NCBI RefSeq assembly: GCF_014207445.1
Contig: NZ_JACHEM010000004.1
Span: 372,001-436,000, forward strand
Source: Streptomyces candidus
GTDB taxonomy: Bacteria; Actinomycetota; Actinomycetes; Streptomycetales; Streptomycetaceae
DNA length: 64,000 nucleotides
Direction: 5' to 3'
Shown: piece by piece, positions 59,203 to 64,000 of the stretch
Position numbering within the stretch: position 1 is the stretch's first letter
Layout of the letters: each line of letters opens with the position of its first letter
Notes under the pieces: generated by a model
What the model was told of the DNA's origin: nothing
Database searches by the model: none
The model's input: the letters and a program-made list of their open reading frames with translations, nothing else
Position numbers and translations under genes: made by a program

Positions 59203-59982
59203 ATGGAAACAGCGGTAGGAGGTGGGAAGTCCGTACCCCGGTACGTGCAGATCGCCGAGGAGATCGTCCAGCAGATCCGCGCCGGCATCCTCAAGCCCGG
59301 CGACATGGTGCCCAGTGAATCGGAGCTCGTGGAGCGCTACGGCGTCTCGGGCGGCACCATCCGAAAGGCCATGGTGGAGGTCCGCGCGAGTGACCTCGTG
59401 GAGACCCGCCAGGGCAAGGGGTCCATCGTGAAGGCCCGGCCGCCGGTACGGCACCGGTCCTCGGACCGGTTCAAGCGCTCGCACCGGCAAGGTGGCAAGG
59501 CCGCGTACCTCGCCGAGTCGGAACAGTCCGGGGCGAAGGCGGGCGTCAGCGTTCTCTACATCGGCCCGATGGAGGCTCCGGAGGACATCGCGGAGCGGCT
59601 CGGCGTTCCGGCCGGCACCCAGGTACTTGCCCGGCGCCGCCTCTATTTCCGGAACGAGACTCCCGTGGAGACGGCCACCTCGTACCTCCCGTGGGACGTC
59701 GCGAAGGACATTCCCGAGCTGTTCGCGAAGAACCCCGGCGGTGGTGGCATCTACGCCCGACTCGAAGACCACGGACACGAGTTCGCGGAGTTCGTCGAGA
59801 CGCTGCAAGCCCGACTGGCGACCAAGGCGGAAGCGTCCGAACTGGCCCTGAGCCCCGGCGCTTCAGTGGTTCACCTGATCCGTGAGGCGAGGACGACCGA
59901 GGACCGCGTCGTGGAGGTCTGTGACACCCTCATGGCCGCTGACCAGTTCGTTTTCAGCTACCGGATCCCTGCCACCGACTGA
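59203..59982 (+). CDS. GntR-family repressor with UTRA domain, KorSA-like
   Basis: 259 residues. Winged helix (YVQIAEEIVQQIRAGILKPG, MVPSESELVERYGVSGGTIR, ASDLVETRQGKGSIVKA) about 14-78. UTRA domain about 105-255 (LGVPAGTQVLARRRLYFRNE, TSYLPWDVAKDIPELF, LSPGASVVHLIREARTTED). By position between Nudix and transfer genes it corresponds to KorSA, which silences replication and transfer in pSAM2. Matching operators lie before its own start and before the downstream transfer operon. Confidence 0.88.
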   Translation: METAVGGGKSVPRYVQIAEEIVQQIRAGILKPGDMVPSESELVERYGVSGGTIRKAMVEVRASDLVETRQGKGSIVKARPPVRHRSSDRFKRSHRQGGKAAYLAESEQSGAKAGVSVLYIGPMEAPEDIAERLGVPAGTQVLARRRLYFRNETPVETATSYLPWDVAKDIPELFAKNPGGGGIYARLEDHGHEFAEFVETLQARLATKAEASELALSPGASVVHLIREARTTEDRVVEVCDTLMAADQFVFSYRIPATD

Positions 59983-60034
59983 CGTCAGCTCAACTCCCCG
60001 CAGCCCGCCGCGACTTCTCTGTTTCGGTGGGTTG

Positions 60035-60050
60035 ACTCATGTACAGGAGT
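60035..60050. promoter_or_regulatory. KorSA-like operator 2
   Basis: ACTCATGTACAGGAGT differs from operator 1 only in the last base. It lies in the promoter region of the transfer/replication operon. Confidence 0.7.
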
Positions 60051-60070
60051 GATGCACTCTTCTTCATGTC

Positions 60071-60086
60071 ACTCATATACATGAGT
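60071..60086. promoter_or_regulatory. KorSA-like operator 3
   Basis: ACTCATATACATGAGT, arms matching at 7 of 8 positions, 36 bp (centre to centre) after operator 2 and 36 bases before the GTG of the next gene. The AT-rich TATAC centre may overlap the -10 element. Confidence 0.7.
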
Positions 60087-60121
60087 GGTTGAGCCAAGCA
60101 CATTTAGAGGAGTGATCTTCC

Positions 60122-60478
60122 GTGCGTACGATCCCCGTCGACACCTCCGCCGCCTCCGTGATGGTCGCCAAGCCTCCGCAGATCAAGGTCAAGGACCGCC
60201 GTACCGGCGAGATCGCCATGGACACCGAGAGCGGCGCGAAGCTCATGACCGTGGACGTGATGTTCGCGGCGAACGACGAAGTGGAGATCCTGTCGGTCAC
60301 CGTCCCCGAGCCGGGCATCTCCGGTGAGCTGATGATGGGCACGCCCGTCGCCGTCACCGGCCTGATCGCCCGCCCGTGGGAGAACGAGTTCAACGGACAG
60401 AAGCGGCACGGCATCGCCTTCCGCGCGGTGGCGGTCACCTCGCTCGCCGCCAGTGCCGAGAAGCCCAAGGCGGCTTGA
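60122..60478 (+). CDS. SCO3933-family regulatory protein
   Basis: 118 residues from GTG 60122. Beta-rich protein: PPQIKVKDRRTGEIAMDTES, KLMTVDVMFAANDEVEILSV, ELMMGTPVAVTGLIARPWEN and GIAFRAVAVTSL. This matches the small family always found directly before the FtsK-type transfer gene in Streptomyces integrative elements. An OB-fold-like single-strand-binding role is conceivable but not shown. Two bases separate it from the transfer gene. Confidence 0.82.
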   Translation: MRTIPVDTSAASVMVAKPPQIKVKDRRTGEIAMDTESGAKLMTVDVMFAANDEVEILSVTVPEPGISGELMMGTPVAVTGLIARPWENEFNGQKRHGIAFRAVAVTSLAASAEKPKAA

Positions 60479-60480
60479 TC

Positions 60481-61836
60481 ATGACCGGTCTCCTGGTCTC
60501 GCTGCTGCTGGTCGGCGTCATCGCAGTGATCCTGCGATGGCAGCGTCCCGCCTGGTACTGGATGACCTTCGGGGTCACCTTCGCCGCGCTGAGGGTCGCC
60601 GTCCGGTACACGTCGGTCATGGACGCCTGCGGGCTGACCGTTCCGCCCGCCCGCTGGCGTCTCTCCCTCGCCCGGATGGCGAACCGACCCGTTCCCGAGT
60701 CGCGGGCCCCGCGCATCCTCCGTCTCCGGCCGACCCGTACGGGGCTGGTGCTACGTCTCAAGCTCCGCCCCGGTCAGGATGCCTTCGACGTCGCTTCGGC
60801 CACCGACCGCCTCCGGCACTCCTTCGGGATGTACGGAGTCACCTCCCGCGAACTCCACTCGGGGGTCGTCGAGTTACGGATGACCGGGTACGACGTCCTC
60901 CGGCGGGTGCAGATGCCCGCCAAGACCGACCACGCGCCGATGCGCATCCCTGTCGCGCTGCGCGAGGACGGGTCCGTCCACTACCGCGACTACCGGGCCG
61001 TGCCCCACGGGCTGACGCTCGGTGCGACCGAGTCGGGCAAGTCCGTCTACCAGCGCAACCTGGTCGCCGGCCTCGCATCACACGACGTCGCTCTCGTCGG
61101 GATCGACTGCAAACAGGGCGTCGAGCTCTTCCCACTGGCCCGGCGCTTCTCCGCCCTCGCCGACAACCCGGACACCGCCCTCGAACTTCTCGAAACACTC
61201 GTGCAGCACATGGGGGACGTCTACCAGCTCATCCGCGCCGCCCAGCGCATCACCGTCGACGTTCCGGACGCCGACATAGCCGCCGACATCTGGGACCTGC
61301 CCGCCGACATGCGCCCCACCCCGGTCGTGGTCCTGGTCGACGAGGTGGCAGAGCTGGCCCTGTTCGCCACCAAGGACGAGGAGAAGCGTCGGGACCGGAT
61401 TGTCACCGCCCTGGTCCGCCTCGCCCAGCTCGGCCGCGCCGCGGGCATCTACCTGGAGATCTGCGGCCAGCGCTTCGGCTCCGAACTCGGCAAGGGCATC
61501 ACGATGCTCCGCGCCCAGCTCACCGGCCGCACTGCCCACCGCGTCAACGACGAGTCCAGCGCCAACATGGCCTTCGGAGACATCGCCCCGGACGCCGTAC
61601 TCGCCGCGATCCAGATCCCCACCGACGTCCCCGGCATCGCCGTCTCGGGCGACTCGACCGGTGGATGGACCCGCATACGCGCACCGCACACCTCCCTGCG
61701 CCAAGCCGTGAACATCTGCAACCGGCACGCCGACCGCACCCCGGACGTGCCCGCACTCGCGGCCTTCCGGCCCGCCGTCGCCCCGCTGCCCTCGGCCGCC
61801 GCGCCGCTCGCCAAGACCGCGCCTGCCACCGCCTGA
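60481..61836 (+). CDS. FtsK/SpoIIIE-type DNA translocase, TraSA-like transfer protein
   Basis: 451 residues. Two N-terminal hydrophobic segments (MTGLLVSLLLVGVIAVIL and WYWMTFGVTFAALRVAV) anchor it in the membrane. Walker A GLTLGATESGKSVYQRNL (about 177-194), Walker B VVVLVDEVAELALF (about 281-294), and LGRAAGIYLEICGQRF with LTGRTAHRVNDESSANMAFGD are FtsK/SpoIIIE motifs. Single-protein conjugative transfer of double-stranded DNA between mycelia is the known role of TraSA-type proteins. Confidence 0.93.
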   Translation: MTGLLVSLLLVGVIAVILRWQRPAWYWMTFGVTFAALRVAVRYTSVMDACGLTVPPARWRLSLARMANRPVPESRAPRILRLRPTRTGLVLRLKLRPGQDAFDVASATDRLRHSFGMYGVTSRELHSGVVELRMTGYDVLRRVQMPAKTDHAPMRIPVALREDGSVHYRDYRAVPHGLTLGATESGKSVYQRNLVAGLASHDVALVGIDCKQGVELFPLARRFSALADNPDTALELLETLVQHMGDVYQLIRAAQRITVDVPDADIAADIWDLPADMRPTPVVVLVDEVAELALFATKDEEKRRDRIVTALVRLAQLGRAAGIYLEICGQRFGSELGKGITMLRAQLTGRTAHRVNDESSANMAFGDIAPDAVLAAIQIPTDVPGIAVSGDSTGGWTRIRAPHTSLRQAVNICNRHADRTPDVPALAAFRPAVAPLPSAAAPLAKTAPATA

Positions 61837-61863
61837 CCTCTCCGCACTCCGGTCGGCGCGACC

Positions 61864-62016
61864 ATCCCCGCGCCAGGGCTCGCCCTGATCGTCGTCGGCT
61901 GGCTCGGCGTGAAGCTCATCCGCCCGCCCTGGTGGCTCGTGCTCGTGCTGCTGCTCGGCGGTTACCTCCTCGCCGACAGCCTCTTGTCCCCCGTGATCGA
62001 CACCGCCGTCAAGTGA
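61864..62016 (+). CDS. Small membrane protein (SpdA-like), start uncertain
   Basis: The frame after the transfer gene encodes PAPGLALIVVGWLGVKLIRP then PWWLVLVLLLGGYLLADSLL and SPVIDTAVK: two short hydrophobic segments typical of the small spread proteins between Tra and Rep. No ATG is available; GTG 61909 would cut off the first helix, CTG 61885 and ATC 61864 are non-standard. The coordinates use the ATC, where homologues would be expected to begin. Confidence 0.5.
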   Translation: MPAPGLALIVVGWLGVKLIRPPWWLVLVLLLGGYLLADSLLSPVIDTAVK

Positions 62017-62048
62017 CCCCGCACGACCCGACCGAAGGGAGAACCACC

Positions 62049-62357
62049 ATGCTCCGCCCGAAGATCCCCGCCAACCCGATGCCGACCGGAATCGTCACGG
62101 GCCCCGCCCGGACCGACACCCCCGTCGTACTCCACGAGGCCCCGGCCCCCGTGCCGACCGGCGCGGCTCCCGCCCGGCCCACGGTCCAGCTCACGCCCGG
62201 TGCCGTCATCGCCGTCATCGGTGGCGGCACGGCCGTGGTCCTGATCGTCGGAGCGGTCCTGGTCTCCATGCTCCTCGCGGTCGCCGTCACCGCCGCGTCG
62301 CTCGCCGTCAGCGCCCTGGTCGTGCGCTCGCTCGTGGCATCGCAGAACCACCGCTGA
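62049..62357 (+). CDS. Spread-type membrane protein (SpdB-like), 102 aa
   Basis: 102 residues from ATG 62049, with GAAGGGAGAA upstream. A Pro-rich N-terminus (about 1-48) precedes a long hydrophobic stretch (VIAVIGGGTAVVLIVGAVLV and MLLAVAVTAASLAVSALVV), two membrane helices. Position between Tra and Rep matches spd genes, which help DNA spread across septa in the recipient mycelium. Confidence 0.75.
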   Translation: MLRPKIPANPMPTGIVTGPARTDTPVVLHEAPAPVPTGAAPARPTVQLTPGAVIAVIGGGTAVVLIVGAVLVSMLLAVAVTAASLAVSALVVRSLVASQNHR

Positions 62358-62448
62358 CCGGCTTCCGGGCGGCCTCGATACCGCCAAGCATCCGCCGCCC
62401 GGAAGCCGTGCTCCTGCCCGAACCACAGATCCGGAAGGAAGCACCATC

Positions 62449-62493
62449 ATGACCGACCGCACCGCCCGCCGCCGGGAGAGTGCACATGCCTGA
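62449..62493 (+). CDS. Possible 14-aa leader peptide before rep
   Basis: ATG 62449 after GGAAGGAAG encodes MTDRTARRRESAHA and ends in TGA inside the rep start region (rep ATG at 62486). The RBS and overlap suggest a coupling leader; there is no coding evidence beyond this. Confidence 0.3.
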   Translation: MTDRTARRRESAHA

Positions 62494-63859
62494 GGCGCCG
62501 TTCGATCGGATCACCCTCGGCGACCTGCTGCGGGTGGCTTCGGCCCCCGACTTCCACCGCTGGGAGGACCAGGTCCGCCGTACCGGCGGCTGCTCCGACC
62601 CGATCCACCTGACCGGCTGGACCTTCACCAAGGACAGGACCACCGGCGAGACCCTGCACCACTACTCGACCGAGACCGAACCCGGTGGACGCCTCCGCCT
62701 CGCCTGCGGAAACCGCCGCGCCTCCCGCTGCCCCTCCTGCGCCTGGACGTACGCCGGAGACACCTACCACCTGATCCGCGCGGGCCTGGCCGGAGACGAC
62801 CGCCGCGACGTACCCGCTACCGTGCGGGACCACCCCCGCGTCTTCGCCACTCTCACCGCACCGTCCTTCGGCCCGGTCCACAACCGGCCCGACCACGGCA
62901 CTTGCCGCTGCGGTAGCCGGCACCCCTCCGACGCACCCGAACTCGGCACCGCCCTGGACCCGGAGACGTACGACTACGCCGGATCGGTCCTGTTCAACAA
63001 CCACGCGGGCGACCTCTGGATGCGGTTCACCACCCGTCTCCGCCGGGAGATCGCCGCCCGCGCCGGACTCACACAGGCCGAACTGAAGGAATCCGCCCGG
63101 CTCTCGTACGGCAAGGTCGCGGAGTTCCAGAAGCGCGGGGCGATCCACTTCCACGCCGTGATGCGCATCGACGGACCGGAAGGACCGGACACCCCTCCCC
63201 CGTCCTGGGCCACCGTTGACCTGCTCACCGACGCGATACGCGCCGCCGCCCGTCACAACTACACCTCGGTGTCCGCTCCGGCCGTCGACGACCAGCCCGC
63301 CCGTACCTTCCGCTGGGGCACACAGCTCGACGTCCGCCCGGTCACCGCCTTCGGCGACGGCTCCGATATCACCGAACAGGCCGTGGCGTCCTACGTCGCG
63401 AAGTACGCCACCAAAGCCGCGGAGAACACAGGCACCCTCGACCGACGTATCGGCGAACTCTCCGAACTCGACCGCCACGGCGTCCCGGACCACGCCCGCC
63501 GCCTCATCGCCGCGTGCCACCTCCTCGATCCGCTCTACCCCGAGCGCCGGTTGTGGGCCTGGGCGCACATGCTCGGGTTCCGCGGCCACTTCTCCTCGAA
63601 GTCCCGCCGCTACTCGACCACGCTCGGCGAACTCCGCCAGGCCCGCGCCGACTTCCGCGCCGCGCAGGAACAGCAGACCCTCGGCCTGGAGGACCGCGCC
63701 CCGGACACCGTGCTCGTCCTCACCGACTGGCAGTACGCCGGGCACGGTCACTCCCCCGGCGAATCCGTCCTCGCCGCGACCATCGCCCGGGACCTCCAGC
63801 TCAACCGCGAGACAGCCCGTGAAGCCATGGCGGAGCTGGTCGGCGAGAGGGAGTGGTGA
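62486..63859 (+). CDS. Rolling-circle replication initiator, RepSA-like
   Basis: 457 residues from ATG 62486 (GGGAG seven bases upstream; GTG 62480 is too close to that RBS). A Cys cluster LACGNRRASRCPSCAWTYAGD (in parts: LACGNRRAS, RCPSCAW; about 75-90) resembles a zinc finger. HUH motif IHFHAVMRID (about 217-226). Catalytic-Tyr motif VASYVAKYATKAAE (about 300-313). These are the features of the RepSA family that replicates pSAM2-type elements as double-stranded circles with single-stranded intermediates. Confidence 0.92.
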   Translation: MPEAPFDRITLGDLLRVASAPDFHRWEDQVRRTGGCSDPIHLTGWTFTKDRTTGETLHHYSTETEPGGRLRLACGNRRASRCPSCAWTYAGDTYHLIRAGLAGDDRRDVPATVRDHPRVFATLTAPSFGPVHNRPDHGTCRCGSRHPSDAPELGTALDPETYDYAGSVLFNNHAGDLWMRFTTRLRREIAARAGLTQAELKESARLSYGKVAEFQKRGAIHFHAVMRIDGPEGPDTPPPSWATVDLLTDAIRAAARHNYTSVSAPAVDDQPARTFRWGTQLDVRPVTAFGDGSDITEQAVASYVAKYATKAAENTGTLDRRIGELSELDRHGVPDHARRLIAACHLLDPLYPERRLWAWAHMLGFRGHFSSKSRRYSTTLGELRQARADFRAAQEQQTLGLEDRAPDTVLVLTDWQYAGHGHSPGESVLAATIARDLQLNRETAREAMAELVGEREW

Positions 63860-63861
63860 CC

Positions 63862-64000
63862 ATGGCGCTCCCCCTGCCGAGCCGTTATCTGACGCCTGAC
63901 GACCTGGTCGAGATGTTCGAGCTGCCCAGCGTCGAGACGGTCTACCAGTGGCGCCGGAAGCGGACCGGCCCCCGCGGCTTCCGTGTCGGCCGGCACCTCC
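63862..64000 (+). CDS. Excisionase (Xis), partial, cut by window end
   Basis: The first 46 residues are visible: MALPLPSRYLTPDDLVEMFE, LPSVETVYQWRRKRTGPRGF, RVGRHL. This is the MerR-like winged helix of AICE excisionases (helix-turn-helix with YQWRRKRTGPRGFRVG). It starts three bases after the rep stop. An integrase gene is expected next. Confidence 0.85.
   Translation, partial: MALPLPSRYLTPDDLVEMFELPSVETVYQWRRKRTGPRGFRVGRHL

Larger units (their letters stand above)
49534..64000. mobile_element. Actinomycete integrative and conjugative element, pSAM2-like, right end outside window
   Basis: The gene set GntR (KorSA-like), Nudix (Pif-like), FtsK/SpoIIIE transfer ATPase, Spd-like membrane proteins, rolling-circle Rep and excisionase, in the order Tra-Spd-Rep-Xis, defines this class. 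The left boundary is set at the gpmA-like stub. The element carries a lower-GC restriction-modification block at 52.7-58.0 kb. Integrase and attR should follow the excisionase beyond 64,000. Confidence 0.85.

Noticed and set aside
1..64000. CRISPR arrays, rRNA genes, polyketide or peptide synthetase clusters, insertion sequences
   Set aside because: None seen: no regularly spaced identical repeats with unique spacers, no rRNA sequence, no modular synthase ORFs, no transposase.

Overview
The window is high-GC chromosomal DNA of a Streptomyces. Evidence: strong G/C bias at third codon positions, many GTG starts, ATGA/GTGA start-stop overlaps, and gene sets typical of the genus (DasR-controlled N-acetylglucosamine genes, msiK, hbpS-senS-senR, cdgB, phoRP/phoU). 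It splits into conserved core (1-49,500) and an integrated element that runs off the right edge (about 49,534-64,000).

Core, left part (1-12,800): initiator tRNA; otsB; an orphan sugar-binding lipoprotein; a divergent SIS-domain sugar-phosphate protein; nagK-nagA; a PfkB kinase plus class II aldolase operon; a carbohydrate-binding-module membrane protein; and the GAF-PAS-GGDEF diguanylate cyclase CdgB. DasR-type (dre) operators lie between the binding protein and the SIS gene, upstream of nagK, and upstream of msiK (29.2 kb), so amino-sugar import and breakdown look co-regulated. A perfect Crp-type palindrome lies upstream of cdgB.

Core, middle part (12,800-36,500): arfB, terD, an M1 aminopeptidase, the HbpS/SenS/SenR haem and redox sensing set with a coupled fourth gene, a pentapeptide-repeat protein, a quinone oxidoreductase with a canonical SoxR box, GNAT/APH genes, a rhomboid-like protein overlapping a hypothetical protein, an FAD oxidoreductase, tRNA-Thr, msiK, DoxX, rlmB and cysS. 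A near-consensus parS site sits just upstream of cysS.

Core, right part (36,500-49,500): between cysS and ispF lies a set of minus-strand genes (F420/PPOX oxidoreductase, MFS exporter, fused OppB-OppC permease, Opp/nickel-type binding protein, GNAT). A near-perfect Zur box sits directly before the binding protein, so this looks like a zinc or zinc-metallophore transport cluster. Then come ispF-ispD, carD, a lipoprotein, phoRP and phoU with PHO boxes between them, and a tiny Cys-rich protein.

Element (49,534-64,000 and beyond): an actinomycete integrative and conjugative element of the pSAM2 type. It carries a GntR regulator, an operon of five small coupled ORFs plus a second GntR/UTRA regulator, a restriction-modification cargo, a Nudix protein (Pif-like), a KorSA-like GntR repressor with three matching operators, an SCO3933-type protein, an FtsK/SpoIIIE transfer ATPase, small Spd-like membrane proteins, a rolling-circle Rep and the start of an excisionase. 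Integrase and attR lie beyond the window. The left end abuts the last codons (QGKKK-stop) of a gene that matches the C-terminus of Streptomyces phosphoglycerate mutase, the probable attachment site.

The most interesting cargo is the lower-GC block at 52.7-58.0 kb: two C5-cytosine methyltransferases with McrB-like and McrC-like subunits. This is the composition of the LlaJI class of restriction-modification systems, not a stand-alone type IV McrBC.
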